29,531 bases of DNA, taken from a virus. The stretch covers positions 1-29,531 of IMG/VR virus record IMGVR_UViG_3300017728_003333, one strand, 5' to 3'. The stretch's first letter is position 1; each line of letters opens with the position of its first letter. Below are positions 22,442 to 29,371 of the stretch, piece after piece. The position numbers and the translations under genes are program-made. The notes under the pieces were generated by a model. The model ran no database searches, had not been told where the DNA came from, and was given only the letters and a program-made list of their open reading frames with translations.

Positions 22442-23968
22442 ATGCCAGTTCAGAGAATCCCATTCAGTATCCCCCCACTCAACGAACAATCCACTACTGC
22501 CTCCGCCGGAGGAGTTTTAACAGGTGGTTTTAGATTTAACGGAAACCCTAATGTTAAGTTTAGTATCCCAGCACAACCCAGACTTATAGATACCTCAGAG
22601 ATGTATTTAACAGGTCAGATCGTTATTATGGACGGAACTACTAACGCCCCACTATCCCTCGCGAATGCTGAGGCGAACTTTAGTGACAATAACGGCGCCA
22701 ATTTAATAAAGAACTCTAACTTGAATGTCTCCCCATGGGGCGGTGTCGAGAATGTTATAGAGAGAGTTATGGTCCAGACTAAGAAGAGCTCAGTAGAACT
22801 TATGACTCATAATAATTATTCTATGTACGTCAACGTTAAGAACGGTTATACTCATAACGACCAGGATTATTTAGTCTCCCCTCTAACAAGATACCTCGCA
22901 TCCGGTGCCAAAGCAGGTGAGATTAATAGACACGAACTCACCATGCCTAATGCCACATCTGCCGCCGCAGGTGTTATGACTAATTTAGAGAACTTTAACG
23001 ACCAAAACTTCGGGCACTTCTTTAGTTTTAAAATTGATACATCACTATTAAATAATAGAAAACCTCTCCACCTCGGACAGGACCAACTCGGCGGACTCCT
23101 ACTCACACTTGAACTCTCCAACCCAGATGGCGCCTTCTTTAGAAGATTTAGAACCCAGGACTACGCCCAGCAGGCAGGCGCTGATGTCACCGGTGCCTTC
23201 TATGTTCTCCGGAACCTCAGACTTGAGGGCAGATATATAGTCCCAACCCCACAGGAACTTAGCTCCTACCAGAGCGCAGTAGGATTAAATGATAGAGTCA
23301 ACCTAATTAATGATGTCAACTCATCAGTCAACTCTAATACATACACACCCAACCTCGGCGCTGTTAAATCCTTCGTGAATCTCTTTTTGGACGACACCCA
23401 GACTAATAATATGAATGAGTCCCAATCTAACTTCCGGATCCCACTTGGTCTCGCATCCTACACACAGGACAAGAATAGTATTAGAACACCTGAGGATTTT
23501 GTTATTAATGTCCAACCTAATAATACAGAGAGTACAGCGGACAACTCATCACTCGCGGCACCCAATCCACTCCAACTCGCCAACCCAATCGGAGGAGTCG
23601 GAGACGCCGAGGTTAGAAATAGATTCCAGCGCGCTGTATTAGATGGTAAACTCGCGGACCACTGCTCTGCCTCATTAGTACTCTCTAATGATGTTATGGT
23701 AGAAGACAACGATACTACTGCCGCAACTGCTGATGGGCACGGGAACAATACTAAGTGTGATTTAATGGGAGTCGGACTTGATTATACACACGGCATGGGC
23801 AACATGTCTAACTTTAAAAACCAGGATTATACATTAATATTAAAATCATTAGTAAACTCCGGGAACGCCCGTGTCACAAGCGCCAGAAACACTAAGACAG
23901 AACTCCAGCAGACTTATGTCCGGAACGCCGCCCAACTCGACACAGGAACTCTTCAAAAATCTCAATAA
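22442..23968 (+). CDS. Double jelly-roll capsid-like protein, paralog 3 (508 aa)
   Basis: It has the same plan as the gene at 20778: N-terminal strands (SIPAQPRLIDTSEMYLTGQI), ENVIERVMVQTKKSSVELMT followed by NNYSMY, then a central DTSLLNNRKPLHLGQDQLGG with LLLTLELSNPDG and a second beta-rich half (LEGRYIVPTPQEL). Tandem location, 50 bp after paralog 2, and equal length suggest an old duplication, though identity looks low by eye. It may form a second hexon type or a heteromeric trimer. The late-type start is TATTATAAACATG. Confidence 0.65.
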   Translation: MPVQRIPFSIPPLNEQSTTASAGGVLTGGFRFNGNPNVKFSIPAQPRLIDTSEMYLTGQIVIMDGTTNAPLSLANAEANFSDNNGANLIKNSNLNVSPWGGVENVIERVMVQTKKSSVELMTHNNYSMYVNVKNGYTHNDQDYLVSPLTRYLASGAKAGEINRHELTMPNATSAAAGVMTNLENFNDQNFGHFFSFKIDTSLLNNRKPLHLGQDQLGGLLLTLELSNPDGAFFRRFRTQDYAQQAGADVTGAFYVLRNLRLEGRYIVPTPQELSSYQSAVGLNDRVNLINDVNSSVNSNTYTPNLGAVKSFVNLFLDDTQTNNMNESQSNFRIPLGLASYTQDKNSIRTPEDFVINVQPNNTESTADNSSLAAPNPLQLANPIGGVGDAEVRNRFQRAVLDGKLADHCSASLVLSNDVMVEDNDTTAATADGHGNNTKCDLMGVGLDYTHGMGNMSNFKNQDYTLILKSLVNSGNARVTSARNTKTELQQTYVRNAAQLDTGTLQKSQ

Positions 23969-23994
23969 AAATATTTTATTATATTATTTTATAA

Positions 23995-24495
23995 ATGAGT
24001 TTTAGATCTAAATTAAAAGAGCATATGGAGAATCTGCCCGCCCGCGAGGTCCGGCGCATCGTGTCTAAATATAATAAAGAACTGGATATTAGAGGTGTTA
24101 GTAGAATGTCTAAAGCGGCGATGATAGACGCCGTTCATGGGAAGAAACCCATGGACAAAACACTAATGGCAAAACTAACTAAAGAAGCTGAGTCAGCACG
24201 AGGTGGGAAACCTCTTAGAAAGAGGGCAGCGAAGTCGGATGGCGATGAGAAGGCACCTCCAGGAGGATTCCCTAAAAACAAGTTCCCTCTATCTAAAACA
24301 TCTGGGGATGTTAAAACAATTAAAAAAATGTTAGAATTAGGTAGCGGAACTTTAGAAGAAAAAGCATCTGATTACGCTAAACGAATATTAGTAAAAGCAG
24401 GCATTGGTATTAGAGCGAATAAATACTTTGATTTAAATGATATATCGCCTGAGAGACGAAGAGCATATCTATCAAGTCTTAGAAAAAAATCTTAG
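23995..24495 (+). CDS. SAP-like basic protein (166 aa)
   Basis: The N-terminus (residues about 13-48: NLPAREVRRIVSKYNKELDI, RGVSRMSKAAMIDAV) has the same YN-x-[DE/I]-x-G-x-K-x-MI pattern as the second N-terminal motif of the 877-aa protein at 7115. It looks like a SAP/HeH-type helical DNA-binding motif. The remainder is basic (RKRAAKSDGDEKAPP) and ends in Arg/Lys. It follows the capsid genes by 26 bp with a late-type TTATAAATG start. A DNA-binding virion protein is a reasonable guess. Confidence 0.65.
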   Translation: MSFRSKLKEHMENLPAREVRRIVSKYNKELDIRGVSRMSKAAMIDAVHGKKPMDKTLMAKLTKEAESARGGKPLRKRAAKSDGDEKAPPGGFPKNKFPLSKTSGDVKTIKKMLELGSGTLEEKASDYAKRILVKAGIGIRANKYFDLNDISPERRRAYLSSLRKKS

Positions 24496-24504
24496 ATATA
24501 TATA

Positions 24505-24759
24505 ATGAAAACTAAAACAGAGAAAGTCACTTTAAAAGATGATGACGGAACTAAAGAAACATTTAAAATAAAGAAGGGAGCTCTCAAAAAGCAGTTAAAG
24601 GTTCCTGATGAATATAGATTTAGTACTAAAGAACTAAATAGAATTAAAGATGTCGAGAATGGAAGAAGTTTTAACTTTAAAGGAAATACTTTTAAAATGA
24701 CGGCACTATTAAAGCGACGGGTCACCCTCGCTCTCACTTTGATGCGGGGTTCTAAATAA
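24505..24759 (+). CDS. Small basic protein (84 aa)
   Basis: This is a Lys/Thr-rich protein (MKTKTEKVTLKDDDGTKETF) with a more folded C-terminal half (VENGRSFNFKGNTFKMTALL). It starts 9 bp after the SAP-like gene at ATATATATAATG and is probably co-transcribed or similarly timed. No family is recognised. Confidence 0.6.
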   Translation: MKTKTEKVTLKDDDGTKETFKIKKGALKKQLKVPDEYRFSTKELNRIKDVENGRSFNFKGNTFKMTALLKRRVTLALTLMRGSK

Positions 24760-24779
24760 CCTCTCTTTTATATATTAAA

Positions 24780-24860
24780 ATCTACGAGGCACTGGTCTTA
24801 CCTCCTCCTCCCATTTGACCTACCCCTCGGGAACCGGACCCCCAAAAGTCCCCCGTAGAT
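24780..24860. terminator. GC-rich stem-loop between convergent genes
   Basis: The ends pair as ATCTACGAGGCACT (24780-24793) with AGTCCCCCGTAGAT (24847-24860): 12 of 14 positions, including 7 perfect outer pairs, around a 53-nt loop. It fills the whole gap between the plus-strand gene ending at 24759 and the methyltransferase stop at 24861, in an otherwise AT-rich spacer. A bidirectional 3'-end hairpin signal is the likeliest role; a small structured RNA cannot be excluded. Confidence 0.5.
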
Positions 24861-26219
24861 CTAAACTACTTTTGTCTTATTCTTCTTCTTTTTTACTGGT
24901 TTCTTTTTTACTACATTTAAAGCACGATTCACCCGGTCCTCCGCTTTTTTAAATATAGTATTATCTAATTCAAAACCCACGAACTTCCGCTTGAGTCTGC
25001 GCGCGGCGACCCCTGTACTGCCAGACCCCATAGTAGGATCTAATATAGTCCAGGTCTCATCACTCCAATATTTAATTAAGAACTCTAAGACATCTAATGG
25101 TTTCTCTGTCTGGTGGTTCCGCTTGCCTACAAAGCATTTAGTGCTCTCGACTACTGATGCCGGGTTGGGTGGTTCATAATTAGCGAAGTCTGTATATTCA
25201 TTTTTATACATAGATATCTCGGTGTGCCCTTCGGTCCGCGCGAGCTTCTCAGCATTAGTAGGTGCTTTATCCTCTATAACTGATAGAGGATTGGGTGGTT
25301 CAAAGTGGGCGGTCATCTCACCCTTCCCATGGAAGGCAGAGTATTCTTTATCATAACCCCACACCCCCTTCCCTTCAGAGTCGAACTGAGGTGCGCCGTC
25401 TACTTGTTTGGGTTCTACAACACTCGCCGGCAGTTGGGGGTCGAACAGATTAGACTTGCCACCCCACCGCTCTTTGGGAACGGTTGTCGTGGTGTCCCCA
25501 TATATAGTATCTTTATGTTCTTTAGTCTCCATTTCAACCTCCTCCTCTACTACTGAGAGAGGCAGCTTCGGGTCCCACTTTGGACCCATCTTTATATCTT
25601 TATCCCAGTTGTTCTGATTACCCTTCCATGCTTTATTAGAGAAGGTCCGCTCACCATCTTTATATGTTTCCTCATTAATAAAAGTCTTAGCGCTTGCCTC
25701 TTCCTGAACTACTGAACCTGGATTAGGTGGATCAAAGCATTTAATATATCCATCAGTACTCATCTTGGCGGACTTGCCCATAGAGCAGTCGGACCCATCT
25801 ACATTAGTATCTAAGTTATGAGTCTTAGTGTTTATTCTTTTATGGTATCTATCTCTATTATATTGGGGCGCTTGTTCGTAGAAGAAGTATATCATCTCGT
25901 GGTTTCGCATGGGTCTATAGCGACTCTGGAGTCCACCGGTCTTGTTCCGCTTCTTCCAGACCAGATCCATTTTATAACCCTTCTCCCAACTCTTTATTAA
26001 ATTATAACCAAACTTAGTAGAACAGAAGTGGATACAGGCAGTCCTCTTAGACTTCCGAATCCGTTTAAACTCCTTCCAGAATAGCTCCAGGTCTATTTGA
26101 GTATCCCACTTACAATTAGTCTCCCCGTAGGGTAGGTCACATATAACTAAGTCTACAGACTTATCAGGCAGTTCCTTCATTAGAGACAAGCAGTCACCGT
26201 TCCGCAGATCCACTTCCAT
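24861..26219 (-). CDS. Beta-class DNA adenine/cytosine-N4 methyltransferase with repeated insert (452 aa)
   Basis: The N-terminal catalytic box is DLPY (residues 28-31, motif IV); the AdoMet-binding box comes last (DPTMGSGSTG, 394-403), preceded by NHQTEKPLDVLEFLI. This order is that of beta-class amino-methyltransferases, with N6-adenine the likelier product. Between them, residues 160-360 hold five copies of [FWY][DE]PxxPxSV[VI] starting near 162, 215, 259, 306 and 348. Such enzymes usually have one such PxSV element just before the TEKP box, so the target-recognition region seems expanded. The C-terminus is a Lys-rich tail. No restriction enzyme was recognised nearby. It may protect viral DNA or mark it. 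An 18-bp palindrome abuts the start. Confidence 0.85.
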   Translation of the reverse strand: MEVDLRNGDCLSLMKELPDKSVDLVICDLPYGETNCKWDTQIDLELFWKEFKRIRKSKRTACIHFCSTKFGYNLIKSWEKGYKMDLVWKKRNKTGGLQSRYRPMRNHEMIYFFYEQAPQYNRDRYHKRINTKTHNLDTNVDGSDCSMGKSAKMSTDGYIKCFDPPNPGSVVQEEASAKTFINEETYKDGERTFSNKAWKGNQNNWDKDIKMGPKWDPKLPLSVVEEEVEMETKEHKDTIYGDTTTTVPKERWGGKSNLFDPQLPASVVEPKQVDGAPQFDSEGKGVWGYDKEYSAFHGKGEMTAHFEPPNPLSVIEDKAPTNAEKLARTEGHTEISMYKNEYTDFANYEPPNPASVVESTKCFVGKRNHQTEKPLDVLEFLIKYWSDETWTILDPTMGSGSTGVAARRLKRKFVGFELDNTIFKKAEDRVNRALNVVKKKPVKKKKNKTKVV

Positions 26220-26220
26220 T

Positions 26221-26238
26221 TCTATAATTAATTATAGA
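26221..26238. promoter_or_regulatory. 18-bp perfect palindrome at the methyltransferase start
   Basis: TCTATAATTAATTATAGA reads the same on both strands and ends one base before the methyltransferase ATG (26219). It could be the gene's late-type promoter, an operator or an RNA hairpin. It carries TCTA on both strands; a TCTA core is described for late promoters of Cafeteria roenbergensis virus and mavirus. Confidence 0.45.
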
Positions 26239-26304
26239 GAAAAAAAAACTATATCTAAAGCGCTTTTTTTGTATTTTTAGTTATTATATATTGTTTATTT
26301 GATT

Positions 26305-27255
26305 TTAGTTATTGGCGAGGATCTCCGCGAACCGGTCGAGACCGATGCCGATCTGGTTGGCGGGATCACCGGTCTGGATACAGGTTAAATAATAGTAGCT
26401 GCCTGTCGGCGAGTAGTCGTTGCTGTGAGTCTCCCAGTCGAACAGTTCCTTCGAGAGGTTGGGGATCTTGAGGATGTTGCCGTACCGCTCGAGCATCGCC
26501 CAGGCGAACCCGGGGAGCCACTTGTCCCCGGCGTGCCTGATGTGAGACGCCGGTTTCTGCTTGGTAATCTTCCAGGCACGCTGTGCCTCCCAGTAGGTCT
26601 CGAGCTTCTTCTTGCTGACTGCTCCCTTGGTCTTGGTCGCGAGTGTTTTAATAAACTGGAGGTCGTGCTTGCCCCGGTTCTGCTTGAAAATCCGGTTGCC
26701 CATCTGGATGGTGTGGAGGGGTCCGTAGGAGCCCGTGAGCCTGGTTTTGTCCTTGGTCCCCTCGATGGTCGTGCCGTGGATGTGCCTGGGCACGCAGTGG
26801 AGGTTGTAGCGGTATCCGTTCTTCTTTCCCTTCGGAACCAACCAGGCGGTCTCGCATTCCCAAAACCCGGCGGTCCTCCCCTGCGGCAGGTTGACGATGT
26901 TGGTGTCGATCATGTGGCAGGTATTGTTCCGGTTATGGTCGAGGGTGTATTTATAGATCGAGGGGCGGAGGTCCCCGCTCGGGCGCGGCGGGTATCCAAA
27001 GCGGTATCCGGCGTTGGTGACCCAGGTCTTGTTGTAGAACTGGTCCGGCGTCATCAGATTCCTCAGGAGGGTATCCTTCGCGCCGTCCACCAGGAACCCT
27101 GCGAGCGGAATGATGAGCTGGCGGAACTCCTTGATCGTCATACACCGCTGGAACAGGTCGAGCTCCTCGGCGGCGATCTCATCAGTCCACTCCTTGGGTG
27201 GCGGAGGCAACTGGTTGATATCAGTAAACTCAGTGGGGATCATAATCGTCATCAT
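26305..27255 (-). CDS. Right-end early protein of unknown function (316 aa)
   Basis: Not recognised. It is a soluble-looking protein with a Pro-rich N-terminus (INQLPPPPKEW), conserved-looking aromatic and Cys/His residues (CHMIDTNIVNLPQGRTAGFW, CETAWLVP, LHCVPRHIHG) and no membrane segment. The coding strand is set by the promoter/leader unit at 27265-27330, whose AAAATTGA lies 44 nt upstream of the start. A second Met follows directly (MM). High GC and GC-rich third codon positions differ from the core genes, which suggests separate acquisition. It is probably an early accessory gene. Confidence 0.7.
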   Translation of the reverse strand: MMTIMIPTEFTDINQLPPPPKEWTDEIAAEELDLFQRCMTIKEFRQLIIPLAGFLVDGAKDTLLRNLMTPDQFYNKTWVTNAGYRFGYPPRPSGDLRPSIYKYTLDHNRNNTCHMIDTNIVNLPQGRTAGFWECETAWLVPKGKKNGYRYNLHCVPRHIHGTTIEGTKDKTRLTGSYGPLHTIQMGNRIFKQNRGKHDLQFIKTLATKTKGAVSKKKLETYWEAQRAWKITKQKPASHIRHAGDKWLPGFAWAMLERYGNILKIPNLSKELFDWETHSNDYSPTGSYYYLTCIQTGDPANQIGIGLDRFAEILANN

Positions 27256-27264
27256 TTTTGGTGA

Positions 27265-27330
27265 TTGGTCTGCTCTTTTTGTATAGGATTGGTTTGCTTC
27301 AATTTTAGTGAGGGTGATACCAGTTTGGGT
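27265..27330 (-). promoter_or_regulatory. Promoter/leader repeat, unit A
   Basis: Read on the plus strand: TTGGTCTGCTCTTTTT (27265-27280), TTCAATTTTA (27298-27307, the AAAATTGA core in inverse) and GGGTGATACCAGTTTGGGT (27312-27330). The same three blocks in the same order recur upstream of the next two genes and once more near the right end. The first block would lie in the transcript leader, the third upstream of the core. Confidence 0.75.
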
Positions 27331-27342
27331 ATACAGTTGTTC

Positions 27343-27370
27343 TTACGTGCGCCCGCCCCCATAACGGGGG
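27343..27370 (-). terminator. GC-rich repeat and hairpin after the 273-aa gene
   Basis: TTACGTGCGCCCGCCC (27343-27358) recurs at 28375-28390. It leads into CCCCC-ATAAC-GGGGG (27356-27370), a 5-bp GC stem. It lies between the stop at 27459 and the next gene's promoter, as expected of a transcription end signal. Confidence 0.45.
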
Positions 27371-27458
27371 TAGTCGCGGGTTAGATATGGTTATGTTTTT
27401 GGGGGGTTTTTGTTTTTGGTTCTGTTTTTGGGTTTTGTTATATATTGGGGTTAAATAA

Positions 27459-28280
27459 TTAGTCGGCGATGATCGACTCGGCGGCGTACAGGCGAGCGGC
27501 GTTAGTTGATGACGTCATCAGGTGCTCCTTGAAGGTCTTTGTGTGAGTCTCCTTCTGCCTACCCATGCCCGGGATGGTGTAGGATACCGTGTAGGTGATG
27601 TCCGCCTGCGCCTCGATCCACTCGCGGATGATCGCCCGGATGCTCTCCCGGTCCGTCCAGAGCGCGTTGCCTACCACGCCGGTGATCTCGTCCCAGTCCT
27701 CCGAGTAGTCGTCCTGGAGCCATCCGATCAGACCCTTAGTAGTCTTCCCCTCTATCTCAGGCATGCCCGCCTGGATCTTGAGGAGTTTGAGGGCGTCTTT
27801 AATTTTAGATGCGATGTCGTTCTTGGCGCTGACTTGCTCCTTCTTCATCCGCATCCGGTCTGCTCCGCTGATCTTGAGCTCGCCGTCGCAGATCGAGTCG
27901 TGGAGGTATTTGGGGGTCTTTGCCCTGAATTCCTTGCCGCAGTTGCCGCACGTCATCCCCTTGGTGTAGTGTCCAGGGTAGGCAGCGAATGCCTCCTCCT
28001 CAGTCTCAAAACCTCTGAGTTGCCACTTCCGCTTGCCCGTGAGTTTGCGCCGTGCCTCAGCGCCTCCCGCCGTGCCGGTTGCCGGAGGGCAGACCGTGAC
28101 TGCTTCCGGGTCCTCAGTGTACGCCGGCGGCGCCTGTTCCGGTTTATTAAAAAGCGGGATGCTGAGATACACATCGGAGTTGACCGGCGGCATCGGAGGC
28201 GGGATCGCCTTCTGCTTGAACTTGAATCCCGCCTTCACCTTGCGGCGGACGACTTTCTTAGTGTTCGTGTTTGTGCTCAT
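27459..28280 (-). CDS. Right-end early zinc-finger protein (273 aa)
   Basis: The start is placed at 28280 (MSTNTNTKKVVRRKVKAGFK), inside the gene-proximal side of promoter unit B; the longer in-frame ORF to 28397 would run through the promoter. Residues 111-131 hold CxxC-x12-H-x3-C (CGNCGKEF ... LHDSIC), a single C2HC zinc finger. A basic N-terminus is followed by a Pro-rich segment with PPAY (51-54), a form that can bind WW domains. The C-terminal half is unrecognised. Early promoter, end location and GC-rich codons match its neighbours. A regulatory or host-interaction role is inferred. Confidence 0.7.
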   Translation of the reverse strand: MSTNTNTKKVVRRKVKAGFKFKQKAIPPPMPPVNSDVYLSIPLFNKPEQAPPAYTEDPEAVTVCPPATGTAGGAEARRKLTGKRKWQLRGFETEEEAFAAYPGHYTKGMTCGNCGKEFRAKTPKYLHDSICDGELKISGADRMRMKKEQVSAKNDIASKIKDALKLLKIQAGMPEIEGKTTKGLIGWLQDDYSEDWDEITGVVGNALWTDRESIRAIIREWIEAQADITYTVSYTIPGMGRQKETHTKTFKEHLMTSSTNAARLYAAESIIAD

Positions 28281-28301
28281 TTTGTTAGTGTTGGTTGGTT
28301 G

Positions 28302-28368
28302 TTGGTCTGCTCTTTTACTACTGACAAAATTTAGTTCAATTTTTTTTTGGTTGATACCAGTTTGGGGT
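28302..28368 (-). promoter_or_regulatory. Promoter/leader repeat, unit B
   Basis: TTGGTCTGCTCTTTTACTAC (28302-28321), TTCAATTTT (28335-28343) and TGATACCAGTTTGGGGT (28352-28368). The AAAATTGA core is 56 nt from the ATG at 28280. Confidence 0.75.
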
Positions 28369-28374
28369 GTCTCT

Positions 28375-28409
28375 TTACGTGCGCCCGCCCACCCCAATCT
28401 GGGGTGGGC
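28375..28409 (-). terminator. GC-rich repeat and strong hairpin after the 224-aa gene
   Basis: TTACGTGCGCCCGCCC is followed by GCCCACCCCA-ATC-TGGGGTGGGC (28387-28409), a perfect 10-bp stem with a 3-nt loop. It lies downstream of the gene ending at 28469 and directly upstream of promoter unit B, so it probably ends transcription before the next unit. Confidence 0.55.
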
Positions 28410-28468
28410 ATCACGCTATATTTATGGGGGGTATATATTATATATTAATCTACTTTTTTTGGGGGTTT

Positions 28469-29143
28469 TTAGTTATTGTTTTGCTTCTGCTTGGCACCCC
28501 ACGTCGGGCGGTCCCGCCTGGCGAGCTGGTAGGCACGCATGGATCGGATCAGCGAGTCGCCTACCGCCGCGCCCACCTCTGAGCGCCGGTTGTCCTCGAC
28601 TGGATGGTTCCCAGGCACGAACCCGTCCAGGCACTCGGGGCAAAATTGTGATGACGCCTCGGTATGCTCAAAGCGCTTACCGCATACACCGCATCCGCCT
28701 TCCCGGATCCGCTCGAGCAGTGGTCCCGCGAACCCCTCCTCAAAGATCGCCGTCGCCGATCCGTGATCCGGGTGCTCAAAGCGTGCCTGCTGGAATCCAG
28801 TCCGGAGCTGCGGGTCATCCGAGGCGACCATATCCATCGTCGCGCGACTCATATCAGCGAGTCCCCGATCGCCCTGCTTGAGCGCCATCGACTCTGCCTG
28901 GTACCGCTGAGAGTTTGAGTTGGACATGTACCGGTGACTGCCGACCTGCGCTGTCTGCGCCTCATCGCGAGCAGTCCGGAAGTCGTAGGCGTCGCAGATC
29001 TTACATACCTTACAATGTAGGCGGAGCCAATGATGCGCCCGTTCGGCATCCATCGTGTATAACCTACCGCAGGGTAGATCGTTGATCTCCGTGGACCCGC
29101 AGGTCCGCACGCTGTTGCGTCCTCTTTTTTGGTGCTTGGGCAT
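28469..29143 (-). CDS. Right-end early zinc-ribbon protein (224 aa)
   Basis: A first Cys/His cluster sits at about residues 38-50 (HCKVCKIC); a second, CGVCGKRFEH ... FCPEC (Cys 151, 154, 168, 171), is a CxxC-x13-CxxC zinc ribbon. The N-terminus is basic and the middle is polar and helical. Promoter unit C precedes it, with AAAATTGA 56 nt upstream of 29143. It shares GC-rich codons with the two genes to its left. The family is unknown; nucleic-acid or ubiquitin-pathway binding are both possible for such fingers. Confidence 0.7.
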   Translation of the reverse strand: MPKHQKRGRNSVRTCGSTEINDLPCGRLYTMDAERAHHWLRLHCKVCKICDAYDFRTARDEAQTAQVGSHRYMSNSNSQRYQAESMALKQGDRGLADMSRATMDMVASDDPQLRTGFQQARFEHPDHGSATAIFEEGFAGPLLERIREGGCGVCGKRFEHTEASSQFCPECLDGFVPGNHPVEDNRRSEVGAAVGDSLIRSMRAYQLARRDRPTWGAKQKQNNN

Positions 29144-29164
29144 CTGGTTTGGTTGTCTGGTTTG

Positions 29165-29228
29165 TTGGTCTGCTCTTTTTACTACGGGAACAAAAGTTTC
29201 AATTTTATTTTGGGTGATACCAAAGTGG
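29165..29228 (-). promoter_or_regulatory. Promoter/leader repeat, unit C
   Basis: TTGGTCTGCTCTTTTTACTAC (29165-29185), TTCAATTTTA (29198-29207) and GGGTGATACCAAAGTGG (29212-29228). The stretch 29199-29218 is identical to 831-850 at the left end. Confidence 0.75.
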
Positions 29229-29272
29229 TGTGGTCTACCAGTTTGGGGTCGGGTGCCTGGTGCCGGGTAGAT

Positions 29273-29307
29273 GTAAGCGGTAAGCGGTGTCGGGTGTCGG
29301 GTTCCGG
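29273..29307. repeat. Tandem heptamer tract
   Basis: Five 7-mers in a row: GTAAGCG, GTAAGCG, GTGTCGG, GTGTCGG, GTTCCGG. It lies in non-coding DNA near the right end. It may be a slippage product, a replication element or a protein-binding array. Confidence 0.55.
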
Positions 29308-29371
29308 TTTTTTAAAAGTAGGGTGCTGAACTGGTTTGGATGCCTGGTAGCGGTCTGCTTCCGGGTTTGCG

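Noticed and set aside
24780-24860. tRNA-like element
   Set aside because: Both strands were read for a cloverleaf. The acceptor-like 7-bp stem is present, but no anticodon arm or standard T-loop can be placed.
26425-27264. 279-codon plus-strand ORF
   Set aside because: Antisense shadow of the 316-aa gene in GC-rich DNA; Leu/Val/Pro/Gly-rich, no promoter context, while the minus strand has a full promoter unit.
27522-28334. 270-codon plus-strand ORF
   Set aside because: Antisense to the zinc-finger gene; Arg/Leu-rich composition typical of a shadow frame.
28033-28881. 282-codon plus-strand ORF
   Set aside because: Runs through promoter unit B and the 10-bp hairpin and across two minus-strand genes; not credible as one gene.
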